Assembly (NCBI GenBank): GCA_903921785.1
Contig: CAIXRH010000292.1
Coordinates: 1-62,562, forward strand
Origin: an uncultured Pseudomonadota bacterium
Lineage (GTDB): Bacteria > Myxococcota_A > UBA796 > SXON01
Reading direction: 5' to 3'
DNA length: 62,562 nucleotides
The notes beneath the pieces were generated by a model. It was not told where the DNA came from and made no database searches. It was given only the letters and a program-made list of their open reading frames with translations. Made by a program: the position numbers and the translations under genes. Positions 16,882 through 24,857 of this stretch are shown piece by piece (position 1 is the stretch's first letter; the number at the start of each line of letters is the position of its first letter).

Positions 16882-18518
16882 GCGGCCTCCTCCTCTGCCT
16901 CGCGATCGTGGTGCTGGCGCTGCTCGGGAGCCGCCTCTTCGTGGTGGTCGGCGTCGCCACGGCGATGTGTTTCATGCTGTGGGTGGACGGCTCCGGCTCG
17001 GTGCTCGACCAGCTCGGCCGAATCGTGACCAAGATGGAGTCGCTGACCACCAAGAACGTGTTCCTCTCGATCCCGTTCTTCATCGCGGCCGGCAACATCA
17101 TGACCAAGGGCGGCATCGCGCGCCGCCTCACCGACCTCGCCCGAGCGCTCGTGGGCTGGCTCCCCGGTGGCCTCGCGGTGGCGAGCATCGTGGCCTGCAT
17201 CGTGTTCGCCGCCATCTCCGGGTCTTCCCCGGTCACGCTGGTGGCGGTGGGCGCGGTGATGTTCCCCGCCCTCCTGGACTCCGGCTACCCCAAGCGCTTC
17301 TCCATCGGGCTCATCACCTCGGCGGGCTCGCTCGGCTGCATGATCCCGCCTGCCATCTCCATGCTGGTCTACGCGATCAGCGTGCAGGGCTCCGCGGCGG
17401 TAGACCCGTCCAACCTGTTCTTCGCCGGCCTGGTGCCCGCGCTGTTCATCGCGGGGCTCCTCGCGATCTACGCGGTGTGGGTGGGGATGAAGGTGCCCGG
17501 CTCCCGGCAGCCGTTCGACGCGGCGTTCTTGTGGGCGAGCCTCAAGGGGGCGGGCTGGGCGCTCACCCTGCCGGTCATCGTGCTCGGAGGAATCTACGGT
17601 GGCGTGTTCACGCCGACCGAGGCGGGCGCGGTGGCGTTCGCGGCCGCGGTGCTCATCAGCACGCTCGTTCATCGCGACGTCCCGTTCGCGAAGCTCCCGG
17701 CGATCCTCGTGGAGTCTTCCACGCTGATGGGGAGCCTCATCCTCATCGTGATCCTCGCGTTCGGGCTCAACGACTTCCTCGCCGAGGTGGACGCGCCGGG
17801 GGTCATCCGCGGCTGGGTGGAGGCGGCGGACCTCAGCGCCTGGCAATTCATGCTCGTCACCAACCTCATCCTCATCGTGCTCGGCGCGCTGATGGACAGC
17901 ATCTCCGCGACGCTGGTTTTCGCGCCCATCCTCGCGCCGGTGGCGATCAACCACTACGGGATCGACCCGATCCACTTCGGCATCGTGTTCGTGGTGAACA
18001 TGGAGATCGGCTACCTCGCGCCGCCGGTGGCTACGAACCTCTTCGTGGCGGCGGCGATCTTCCGTCAGCCGTTCGTGGAGGTGGCCAAGGCGATCATGCC
18101 CACGCTGGCGATCATCTGCGGGGCGCTGGTGGTGCTGATGTACGTGCCGGGGCTGTCGCTCGGCCCGTTGGCGTTGCGTGACGGCGGCGATCCGTGGCCG
18201 GCGTTCCCGTGGCACGGAAAGGCCGCGGAGGTGGCGCCGGTGGAGCCCGGCGGGGAGCCTGCCGCCGGGAGCGGGGAGCCCGATCCCGGTCGCCCGCTGA
18301 CCATGGAGGAGATGATGAAGAAGGCCAAGGAGCGGGCTGCCAATCCGGGGACGGACGCCGCGCCCGCGGACGGGGCGCCCGATGGCGCTGCGAACCCTGC
18401 CGCCGCGCCGACCGACGCCGCGCCCACCCGCCCGCTCACCATGGAGGAGATGATGAAGAAGGCCAAGGAGAAGGTGGAGGCCGACAAGGCGACGGCTCCG
18501 GCCGCTGGCGGGCAGTAG
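16878..18518 (+). CDS. TRAP transporter large permease (DctM-type) with duplicated C-terminal helix
   Basis: A 546-residue transporter. Residues 1-440 form the usual 12 or so membrane segments of DctM, with family signatures such as SIPFFIAAGNIMTKGGIARR, GSLGCMIPPAISM, GVFTPTEAGAV and NMEIGYLAPPVATNLF. It imports an organic acid or similar solute handed over by a periplasmic DctP protein, but no dctP gene is in the window. Unlike normal DctM, it has a 100-residue hydrophilic Ala/Pro/Gly-rich tail. The tail carries RPLTMEEMMKKAKE twice (472-485 and 518-531), encoded by identical 33-base DNA repeats. The tail's role is unknown. Confidence 0.87.
   Translation: MSGLLLCLAIVVLALLGSRLFVVVGVATAMCFMLWVDGSGSVLDQLGRIVTKMESLTTKNVFLSIPFFIAAGNIMTKGGIARRLTDLARALVGWLPGGLAVASIVACIVFAAISGSSPVTLVAVGAVMFPALLDSGYPKRFSIGLITSAGSLGCMIPPAISMLVYAISVQGSAAVDPSNLFFAGLVPALFIAGLLAIYAVWVGMKVPGSRQPFDAAFLWASLKGAGWALTLPVIVLGGIYGGVFTPTEAGAVAFAAAVLISTLVHRDVPFAKLPAILVESSTLMGSLILIVILAFGLNDFLAEVDAPGVIRGWVEAADLSAWQFMLVTNLILIVLGALMDSISATLVFAPILAPVAINHYGIDPIHFGIVFVVNMEIGYLAPPVATNLFVAAAIFRQPFVEVAKAIMPTLAIICGALVVLMYVPGLSLGPLALRDGGDPWPAFPWHGKAAEVAPVEPGGEPAAGSGEPDPGRPLTMEEMMKKAKERAANPGTDAAPADGAPDGAANPAAAPTDAAPTRPLTMEEMMKKAKEKVEADKATAPAAGGQ
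18300..18470 (+). repeat. Direct 33-bp repeats within the TRAP permease tail
   Basis: Positions 18300-18332 and 18438-18470 are identical over 33 bases, 105 bases apart, and encode the duplicated TMEEMMKKAKE helix. Confidence 0.9.
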
Positions 18519-18608
18519 GACACAGGGGGCGCCAGACCGGCGTCGGCGCAGCGGAGAACCGCCTCAGGCGCCGGCGGGCGAAGCCCGCCGTGAACCGTCG
18601 CGCTTCGA
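18519..18608 (+). repeat. Dispersed intergenic repeat, copy A
   Basis: A 31-base block (18519-18549) and the blocks 18559-18575, 18587-18598 and 18602-18608 recur in the same order, on the opposite strand, at 28189-28307. Between the second and third block sits a perfect hairpin (GGCGGGC, loop GAA, GCCCGCC). The element begins one base after the TRAP stop codon and fills the gap between two convergent genes. A terminator or REP-like function is likely. Confidence 0.75.
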
Positions 18609-18625
18609 TCGACCGCTCGCCGCTG

Positions 18626-19639
18626 CTACGGGTACGCCTTCAACGTCAGGCCGTCGACCTCCGGCGCGGTGATGTCCTCGCCGATCGTGTGCAGGCAGTA
18701 GTCCTCTCCATCGGGGCAGCTCACACACTCTACGGCGAAGCCCGAGGCGAAGTCGCAGACGGCGTTGTCGGTGTCGGCGAGGCCGAAGAGCGGACCGAGG
18801 GTGCGGGTGTCCACCAGGGTGTCGATGTGCCCCATCAGGATCGACGAGCCGTCGGCGGAGAAGGTGCCGTCGAACTGGAAGTCGTGGAGCATGATGTCGG
18901 TGTCGGGGATGCCGTTGATCGGGTCGGAGTAGACGAACGTGAGGTCGTCGATCGCGATGGCGAAGTACGGCGCCTTCGAGAAGTCAGAGGCGGGGAAGTC
19001 CCACGTGGGCGCGTCCGTGACCTGGACGTAGTCGCCGCCCTGGATGGTGAGCAGCGCCCCGAGGAAGTCGATGCTGCTGGCGTCGGCGTTCTCCACCATG
19101 AACCCGAGCGGGCTGGTGAGCTTGGCGTCGTCGAACGCCTCGAGGATCGCGGGCTCGGTGATCTCGGCGTCCTTGAGCGCGAAGGTGTAGGTGCGGCCCA
19201 CCAGATCGCCCGGGGCGAAGTCCATCCCGCCGATCGACGAGGTGGTGAAGTGCGCCTCCTGGGTCACGCCGCACAGCTCCACGTGCACCGTGTACGCGGT
19301 CGCCGGCGCGAGGTCGGCCGTCAGGACCACGTGGAGGTTGCCCTCCTCCCAGGCCTCGGTGGTGGCGGCGGCGGTGCCGGCGGGATCGCGCACCTCGATG
19401 TCGGCGCCGCTCGCGTCGCCCGAGAAGTTCAGGGTGATCGGGGCGTGGAGGTAGACGCCCACCGCGCCTTCGGCGGGGTCGGTGGAGGTGAGCCGTACGT
19501 CGCAGTCGCCGCCGCCGGTGTCGTTGGAGTCGGGGTTGGCAGAGTCGTTTCCGGTGACGCCAGCGGTGTCGCCCGAGGCGGCGGTGTCGGTCGCGCAGGC
19601 CGCGAGGAGGGCCAGGAGCGGGAGGGGGCGCAGGGACAT
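18626..19639 (-). CDS. Lipoprotein with Ig-like (Big_5) N-terminal domain
   Basis: A 337-residue lipoprotein (lipobox LLAAC, Cys15) with a Gly/Asp/Ser/Thr linker. An Ig-like domain of the SbsA/Big_5 type follows, recognisable from STDPAEGAVGVYLHAPITLNFS and its Tyr-Thr-Val-His strand. The C-terminal 200 residues are a beta-rich domain of unknown family ending with paired cysteines (CVSCPDGEDYC). Its ATG abuts the stop of the upstream lipoprotein gene (19640), so the two form an operon. Surface attachment is likely and the function is unknown. Confidence 0.75.
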   Translation of the reverse strand: MSLRPLPLLALLAACATDTAASGDTAGVTGNDSANPDSNDTGGGDCDVRLTSTDPAEGAVGVYLHAPITLNFSGDASGADIEVRDPAGTAAATTEAWEEGNLHVVLTADLAPATAYTVHVELCGVTQEAHFTTSSIGGMDFAPGDLVGRTYTFALKDAEITEPAILEAFDDAKLTSPLGFMVENADASSIDFLGALLTIQGGDYVQVTDAPTWDFPASDFSKAPYFAIAIDDLTFVYSDPINGIPDTDIMLHDFQFDGTFSADGSSILMGHIDTLVDTRTLGPLFGLADTDNAVCDFASGFAVECVSCPDGEDYCLHTIGEDITAPEVDGLTLKAYP

Positions 19640-20683
19640 CTACTTCGTCTCCGAGGTCACGGAATAGTCGAACACATACCAGTGGAACATCGAACCAAAG
19701 GTCTCGCTCGCGTTGTAGACGCGAACCCGGAGCTCGGTGAAGTCGATCTCGTCGAGCGTACCGAGCTCGGGGTTCGACGCCACCTTGGCCTCCGTGGCCT
19801 CCCGCCGATCCTGGACGTTGAAGGTGCCCCCGGCGGAGTCGGTGGTCAGGTCGGCGGAGGCGCTGTCTGCGTAGACCTTCCGGAGGTCATCGGAGCCGGT
19901 GCCGCCCCAGTAGAACACGAGGTCGGTGTCGGTGGCGGAGCCGTAGGCGCTCGCGAACGTCCAGTAGTCGACGGAGAGGGTGCCTTCGGGGACGGGGATC
20001 GTGTACCAGTCGCCGTCGCCCGGGCGGCCGATGGTCCCGAAGTAGCCAACCCCGGGCTCCGTACGCATCCCCTGGGCCTGCGTGTCGTTCGGCTCGGACT
20101 CCGTCATCCCAAAGTCCACCGGCGCCTTGGCCATCGACGCCTTCAACCACCACCCATACGCATCGCCGTACCCGTGGGCCTGCTCGCTGAGCACCGCGAT
20201 GTAGGTGCCCCCCACGGGCGCATAGAACACCGCCAGCGGATCCGCGTTCTCGTTCCGCCCTTGCTTGGAGACGCCCTCGTCGCTGTCGAGGAGGGTGAGG
20301 TCGTCCTCCAGGTCGGCCGAGGTCCCGCGGGACTGCGCCTGCACGTCCACCTTCACCCAGCCGGGCTCGTTGGTGGTGAAGGTGAGGTAGTCGAGGTCGT
20401 CCGCCCGATCCATGTAGCCGCAGGCGAAGGTGTTCAGCGGCAGATCGAGCATGTCGAGGTAGTCGTGGTTGGGTTCGTCGCTCTCCACGAGCTCCACCTC
20501 ACAGCGCGGGACCACCAGGGAGCCGGAGTCGTCGCCCCCGGAGTCTCCGGCCGAGGTGTCCACCAAGCCGGTGTCCTGGATCGTGTGGAAGTTGTTGGAG
20601 TCGCGTGGCGTGGCGCTGTCTTCCCCTTCGTCAGGAAGCTTGAAGCAGCTCGCGCAGCCGGCCAGGGTCAGGAGCCACAACAT
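19640..20683 (-). CDS. Lipoprotein with pre-peptidase C-terminal-like domains
   Basis: A 347-residue lipoprotein with the very short signal MLWLLTLAGC (Cys10). After a Ser/Asp/Gly linker come two beta-sandwich domains of the bacterial pre-peptidase C-terminal (PPC) type. The second is introduced by ESEPNDTQAQ and continues to GDGDWYTIPV, the standard PPC opening; the first has the degenerate form ESDEPNHDYLD. PPC domains usually accompany secreted proteases, but none is fused here. A good promoter (CTGCCA, 17 bases, TATGGT) ends six bases before the ATG, and no Shine-Dalgarno fits between, suggesting a leaderless transcript. Confidence 0.78.
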   Translation of the reverse strand: MLWLLTLAGCASCFKLPDEGEDSATPRDSNNFHTIQDTGLVDTSAGDSGGDDSGSLVVPRCEVELVESDEPNHDYLDMLDLPLNTFACGYMDRADDLDYLTFTTNEPGWVKVDVQAQSRGTSADLEDDLTLLDSDEGVSKQGRNENADPLAVFYAPVGGTYIAVLSEQAHGYGDAYGWWLKASMAKAPVDFGMTESEPNDTQAQGMRTEPGVGYFGTIGRPGDGDWYTIPVPEGTLSVDYWTFASAYGSATDTDLVFYWGGTGSDDLRKVYADSASADLTTDSAGGTFNVQDRREATEAKVASNPELGTLDEIDFTELRVRVYNASETFGSMFHWYVFDYSVTSETK

Positions 20684-20689
20684 GCCCCC

Positions 20690-20718
20690 ACCATAGCCGG
20701 CCGACGCGCGTATGGCAG
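20690..20718 (-). promoter_or_regulatory. Promoter adjoining a start codon (leaderless candidate)
   Basis: On the minus strand CTGCCA (20718-20713), a 17-base spacer and TATGGT (20695-20690) are followed by GGGGGC and the ATG at 20683. The predicted start site coincides with the start codon. A divergent -10-like TAGAGT at 20742-20747 serves the plus-strand gene. Confidence 0.5.
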
Positions 20719-20763
20719 CGACGCCGCGAGGCTCGGTCGGGTAGAGTGCATGCGGAGACCGAG

Positions 20764-22284
20764 ATGACCGGACCGCTGGCCCTCACCGCCGTACTGCTCG
20801 CCGGCTGCGGCACGTCCGACACCAACATCACCCACGTCGATCCTCACCTCGTCGTGCTCCCCGAGTCGGTCGACTTCGGCGACGTGACCGTGGGCTACTC
20901 TGGGGCCGCCGAGGTGACTCTCCTCAATGTGGGCCTCGCCCCCCTCGAAGTGAGCTCGCTGAAGCTCTCCGGCGAGCAGGCATCCGCTTTCCACCTGGAC
21001 ATTGGCGGGCCGGGGACCCTCGATCCCGACGACTCCATCGTCGCCACGGTCACCTTCACCCCCGACACCTACCTCGCCTACGCGGCCACCCTCGACATCG
21101 CCAGCGACGACCCCGACGCCCCGGCCGTGAGCGTTCCGCTGACCGGCGTGGGCGCCTATGCGCCGACGCCCGAGATCGTGATCGATCCGCTCGCCCTCGA
21201 CTTCGGTACGGTTGCTGCCGGGAGCACTTCGGTGAAGGTGCTCAACGTGAGCAACGAGGGGCGGGCCAGCCTCACCCTCGGCGCGGTGACCCAGCACGGC
21301 AGCGGCGCCTTCTCCATCCTCGGAGAGGACCCCGGTGGATTTTCGATCCCGCCGGGCCAGTCGCAGCAGATCGTCTGGCAATACTCGCCCACGGCGAGCA
21401 CGGGGGACAACGGCACCTTCGTGATCCCCAGCGACGACCCGGACGAGCCCGAGCTCACCGTGACGCTCCTCGGCAACGGGGGCGGCGACTTCGAGTACCC
21501 CGAGGCGGTGATCGACTGCCCCGGTACGGTGGCCCCCCGCGAGCTGGTGACGCTCGACGGGCGCGCCAGCACCGATCCCCAGGGCCGTTCGCTCGACTAC
21601 CAGTGGACCCTGGATGGCATCCCCGCCGGCAGCGCGGTGAGCGACATCGTGGACGACGGGGAGTCCGTCGCCCAGATCACGACGGACATCGCCGGGGAAT
21701 ACACGATCGGCCTCGTGGTCACCAACCCCGATGGGGTCAGCTCCGCCAAGCGCGTCTGCAAGCTGGAAGCCGTCCCGAAAGAGCAGCTCCACGTGGAGCT
21801 GTCCTGGGACCTTGGCCATTCCGACCTCGATCTCCACCTGCTCGCCGACGGCGGGTCCTTCTTCAAGAAGCCGCTGGATTGCAACTACTGCAACCAGATC
21901 CCCGACTGGGGCGTGCCGATCGTCACCGACGACGACCCCTCCTTGGACCTCGACAACACGGTCGGGTACGGGCCGGAGAACATCAACATCGACGTGCCGG
22001 CGGACGGAACCTACACGATCCTCGTGCACTATTTTGATACCTCCACAGATGAGACCGCGAACGCCACCGTGCGGGTCTACTCCCAAGGGCTCCTCGTCGC
22101 CGAGGCGACCCGCGCGATGGACCTGGACATGATCTGGGAGGTCGGCGCCGTGAACTGGCCCGCCGGGACCGTCGGGATGATCGACGCGTACTACGACAAC
22201 CTCCAGTACGATGCCGATGGCAACCCAGTGCTGGATGAGGACGGGCACACCCAACAGGGCCCGTACGAGTGCTCCTCGTTGTAG
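20764..22284 (+). CDS. Multidomain lipoprotein with two ASH-type repeats and a PKD-like domain
   Basis: A 506-residue lipoprotein, MTGPLALTAVLLAGC with Cys15. Two tandem Ig-like ASPM/SPD-2/Hydin (ASH)-type domains follow (PESVDFGDVTVGYSG and then DPLALDFGTVAAGST). Next comes a PKD-like domain (VTLDGRASTDPQGRSLDYQW). The C-terminal domain includes LSWDLGHSDLDLHLL and YTILVHYFD, as found in VWA- and PPC-associated modules. The ATG at 20764 has GGAGA five bases upstream, better placed than the ATG at 20746. It is probably a surface adhesin or binding protein. Confidence 0.8.
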   Translation: MTGPLALTAVLLAGCGTSDTNITHVDPHLVVLPESVDFGDVTVGYSGAAEVTLLNVGLAPLEVSSLKLSGEQASAFHLDIGGPGTLDPDDSIVATVTFTPDTYLAYAATLDIASDDPDAPAVSVPLTGVGAYAPTPEIVIDPLALDFGTVAAGSTSVKVLNVSNEGRASLTLGAVTQHGSGAFSILGEDPGGFSIPPGQSQQIVWQYSPTASTGDNGTFVIPSDDPDEPELTVTLLGNGGGDFEYPEAVIDCPGTVAPRELVTLDGRASTDPQGRSLDYQWTLDGIPAGSAVSDIVDDGESVAQITTDIAGEYTIGLVVTNPDGVSSAKRVCKLEAVPKEQLHVELSWDLGHSDLDLHLLADGGSFFKKPLDCNYCNQIPDWGVPIVTDDDPSLDLDNTVGYGPENINIDVPADGTYTILVHYFDTSTDETANATVRVYSQGLLVAEATRAMDLDMIWEVGAVNWPAGTVGMIDAYYDNLQYDADGNPVLDEDGHTQQGPYECSSL

Positions 22285-22322
22285 AGGCTGGCCGCCGCTC
22301 GCGGGCCGGATAGCGGCCTGCC

Positions 22323-23333
22323 GTGTCCACCAAGCCTCGCGTCGTCCTCGTCTGTCCCGGCCGCGGCAGCTACAGCCGCGACCTCCTCGGCACCCTCCCC
22401 GCTGGGCCCTCGGTCGTCGCCGCGGACGCCCTGCGCGCCTCCCTCGGGCGCCCCGGCCCGACCGAGCTCGATCGGGCACCGCAGTACAGCTCCCGCCTGC
22501 ACGTGGCCGGGGAGAACGCCTCGATCCTCACCGCCGCCTACAGCCTCGCCGATCGCGATGCGCTGGGCGACGTGGACGTCGTCGCGGTCATCGGCAACTC
22601 GATGGGCTGGTACACCGCGCTCGCGGTGGCAGGCGCGCTCCCGATCGCGGACGGGCTGCGGCTGATCGAGACGATGGGGCAATACCAGGCGGGAAACGTC
22701 CTCGGCGGCCAGGTGCTCTACCCGCTGGTGGACGAGGAGTGGTGCGCCGCCCCAAGCCCCGAGGCGGAAGCGCTCCTCCGGGACACGCCCGGCCTCCACG
22801 TCAGCATCCACCTCGGCGGCCAGATCGTCTTCGGCGGCACGGACGCCGCGGTGGCCACGGCGATGGCGAAGCTCCCGCCGCGCAAGATCGGCGAGCGCGA
22901 CGCCCCGATGCAGCTCCCGCTGCACTCGGCCTTCCACACCCCGCTCCTCGCCGAGACCTCGCGGCGCGCCTTCGCGGACCTCGCGGACCTTGCCTGGCAG
23001 GCGCCCGTCGTCCCGATGGTGGACGGCCGCGGCGCGATCTTCCGGCCGCGCTCGGCCAGCCCGGCCGCGCTGCGCGACTACACGCTCGGCCATCAGGTCG
23101 TCGCGCCGTACGACTTCACCGCCAGCGTGCGGGTGGTGCTCCGGGAATACGCCCCCGATCACCTCGTTCTCCTCGGGCCCGGCGGCAACCTCGGCGGCCC
23201 GATCGCGCAGGCGATGATCGCCGAGGGCTGGCAGGGGCTCCGGAGCAAGACCAACTTCAGCGCGCGGCAGGCCGAACGGCCGCTGGTGCTGGCGATGAAC
23301 CGACCCGAGCAGCGCGCCCGGGTGGCTCGTTGA
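22323..23333 (+). CDS. FabD-like acyltransferase domain protein
   Basis: A 336-residue stand-alone protein of the malonyl-CoA:ACP transacylase fold. It has CPGRGSY where FabD has PGQGSQ, the nucleophile elbow GNSMGWY (Ser93) and a likely catalytic His in LPLHSAFHTPLL. These features suggest transfer of an acyl group from CoA to an acyl carrier protein. The PGRGSY and GNSMG variants and the lack of neighbouring fab genes argue against the housekeeping FabD and for a polyketide-type or specialised enzyme. The GTG start at 22323 begins the fold directly. An HD hydrolase gene overlaps its end. Confidence 0.78.
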   Translation: MSTKPRVVLVCPGRGSYSRDLLGTLPAGPSVVAADALRASLGRPGPTELDRAPQYSSRLHVAGENASILTAAYSLADRDALGDVDVVAVIGNSMGWYTALAVAGALPIADGLRLIETMGQYQAGNVLGGQVLYPLVDEEWCAAPSPEAEALLRDTPGLHVSIHLGGQIVFGGTDAAVATAMAKLPPRKIGERDAPMQLPLHSAFHTPLLAETSRRAFADLADLAWQAPVVPMVDGRGAIFRPRSASPAALRDYTLGHQVVAPYDFTASVRVVLREYAPDHLVLLGPGGNLGGPIAQAMIAEGWQGLRSKTNFSARQAERPLVLAMNRPEQRARVAR

Positions 23334-23833
23334 CCGACGTCGAGCTGCTCGCGGAGGCGCTCGGCCTCAAGGAGCTCCCGCGCGCGGGGTGGGCGCGGGT
23401 GGGCATAAGTCACGGCGAGAGCGTGGCCGACCACAGCTTCGGCGTCGCCTTTGCCGCGATGGTGCTCGCCCCCCCCGAGCTCGACCGCGCCCGCGTCCTC
23501 GAGCTCGCGCTGCTCCACGACCTCCCCGAGGTCCGCGTGGGCGACATCACCCCGTTCGACGGGGTGTCGCGCGAGGAGAAGAAGGCGCGCGAGGCCGAAG
23601 CGGCGGCCGCGCTCTTCGCGGATCACCCGCGTCTCGCCGCCCTCTGGGCCGAGCTGTTGGCCGCGGAGTCTCCCGAGGCCCGCTTCGTGAAGCGGCTCGA
23701 CCATGTGGACCTGCGCCTCCAGGCGCGGCGGTACGGAGCGCGGGGGTTCGCCGTGGCCGACTTCCTCGCCTCCACCGAGGAATTGGCGGCCGCCCTGGTG
23801 GACGACGCTGCGGGAACCGCAGAACCGGGGTAG
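23330..23833 (+). CDS. HD-domain hydrolase (YfbR-like)
   Basis: A 167-residue HD-superfamily phosphohydrolase. The metal ligands are visible in order: His in VADHSFGVAF, His-Asp in LLHDLPEVRVGD and Asp in VKRLDHVDL. This is the pattern of YfbR-type 5'-deoxynucleotidases and the HD_3 family. The reaction is probably removal of phosphate from a nucleotide. The TTG at 23330 overlaps the TGA of the acyltransferase gene (TTGA), consistent with coupling. A GTG nine bases earlier is out of frame. Confidence 0.78.
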   Translation: MTDVELLAEALGLKELPRAGWARVGISHGESVADHSFGVAFAAMVLAPPELDRARVLELALLHDLPEVRVGDITPFDGVSREEKKAREAEAAAALFADHPRLAALWAELLAAESPEARFVKRLDHVDLRLQARRYGARGFAVADFLASTEELAAALVDDAAGTAEPG

Positions 23834-23836
23834 AGT
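23831..23836 (+). promoter_or_regulatory. Candidate -10 element for the lipoprotein at 23859
   Basis: TAGAGT in the context GGGGTAGAGTCGCC lies 22 bases before the ATG. The same extended sequence occurs before other genes in the window. It sits at the very end of the HD hydrolase gene. No clear -35. Confidence 0.35.
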
Positions 23837-23858
23837 CGCCGCCTCTTCCGGGTGCTCC

Positions 23859-24719
23859 ATGCGCGTCTCCCCCGTCCCCGTGACCTTCGGTCTCGCCGTC
23901 GCCTTCATCCTCGGCTGCGTCGGCGCGCCCCCCTCGAGCACCGACACGTCCACGCCCAAGGACACCGGCCACGGCGGCGGCAACCACGACACCGACACCG
24001 GGAACGGGAACAACGACACGGGCGACACCCACATCGACACCGGCGACACCCAGGACCTCGACGGCGACAACGACGGCTACGATCGCCCCGACGACTGCGA
24101 CGATTCGAACCCCAAGATCCACCCCGGCGCCAAGGAAGTGTGCGACGACGGGGACGACAACAACTGCGACGGGGACGTGGATGAGGGCTGCGGCGGGGGG
24201 GACACCGCGGTGGCGATCGCCACCCTCGAGTGGCACCTCACCGGGACCTCGAAGGGCAGCGCCACGTGGGGAGCTGGCGCGTACGACGAGGACAACGGGA
24301 ACGAGTGGTTGTGCGAGCACTACGCGAAGCTCGTGTCCACGGGCAAGAACACCACCTGCCCCGACTGCGACTACGCCTTCAACACCAAGGTCAACGGTGG
24401 GGCCACCTCGGGCAGCAAGTGCGCCGACATCTACTATGGCGACATGAGCCCGGCGGCGTTCGGGGACTATACGTACACCGACTTCTCGCTCCTCACGGCC
24501 TACGACGGCTTCGGCTTTGCTTCGACGTACCTGTACGCCGGGAAGTACGAGCTCGAGGACGCGGCGTTCCTCTACGGGGGCGGCGGCTGGGTCCTGGTCG
24601 CGTTCAACTATCCTGCGGGGAGCATTTACTACGTCGACGCGACGTCGGGCGGGTTCGATGCCCGGTCCAAGATGAAGGACACCAACGGCGACGGCATCTA
24701 CTACTACTTCACGCTCTGA
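23859..24719 (+). CDS. Lipoprotein with MopE-like metal-binding repeat (paralogue 1)
   Basis: A 286-residue lipoprotein. The signal MRVSPVPVTFGLAVAFILGC leads to a linker with repeated Asp-Thr-Gly. A MopE-type putative metal-binding motif follows (DGYDRPDDCDDSNPKIHPGA, then EVCDDGDDNNCDGDVDEGC). The C-terminal 180 residues are a Tyr/Trp/Asp-rich domain ending YYYFTL. The adjacent gene at 24858 encodes a protein of the same architecture, so the pair arose by tandem duplication. MopE repeats bind copper or calcium in some proteins, and this one's ligand is unknown. Confidence 0.8.
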   Translation: MRVSPVPVTFGLAVAFILGCVGAPPSSTDTSTPKDTGHGGGNHDTDTGNGNNDTGDTHIDTGDTQDLDGDNDGYDRPDDCDDSNPKIHPGAKEVCDDGDDNNCDGDVDEGCGGGDTAVAIATLEWHLTGTSKGSATWGAGAYDEDNGNEWLCEHYAKLVSTGKNTTCPDCDYAFNTKVNGGATSGSKCADIYYGDMSPAAFGDYTYTDFSLLTAYDGFGFASTYLYAGKYELEDAAFLYGGGGWVLVAFNYPAGSIYYVDATSGGFDARSKMKDTNGDGIYYYFTL

Positions 24720-24807
24720 TCGCGGCCGCGCCTCCGAAGGCGCGACCGGGTTTGGCCGTGCAGGGTGCATGGTGACGGGCAGGTGACGGTTGAGGCGGGT
24801 CCGGTGG

Positions 24808-24835
24808 TTGACGCCGCGCGATTACCGGGTATGGT
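24808..24835 (+). promoter_or_regulatory. Vegetative-type promoter for the lipoprotein at 24858
   Basis: TTGACG (24808-24813), a 16-base spacer and TATGGT (24830-24835) are followed by a 22-base interval to the GTG at 24858. This is the most complete -35/-10 pair in the window and supports the GTG over the ATG at 24831, which would lie inside the -10 box. Confidence 0.6.
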
Positions 24836-24857
24836 GGCGCCACTCTTGGAGCGCACC

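Noticed and set aside
22323-23333. Calling the acyltransferase fabD
   Set aside because: Its signature motifs deviate (PGRGSY, GNSMGWY) and no fatty-acid synthesis genes adjoin it.
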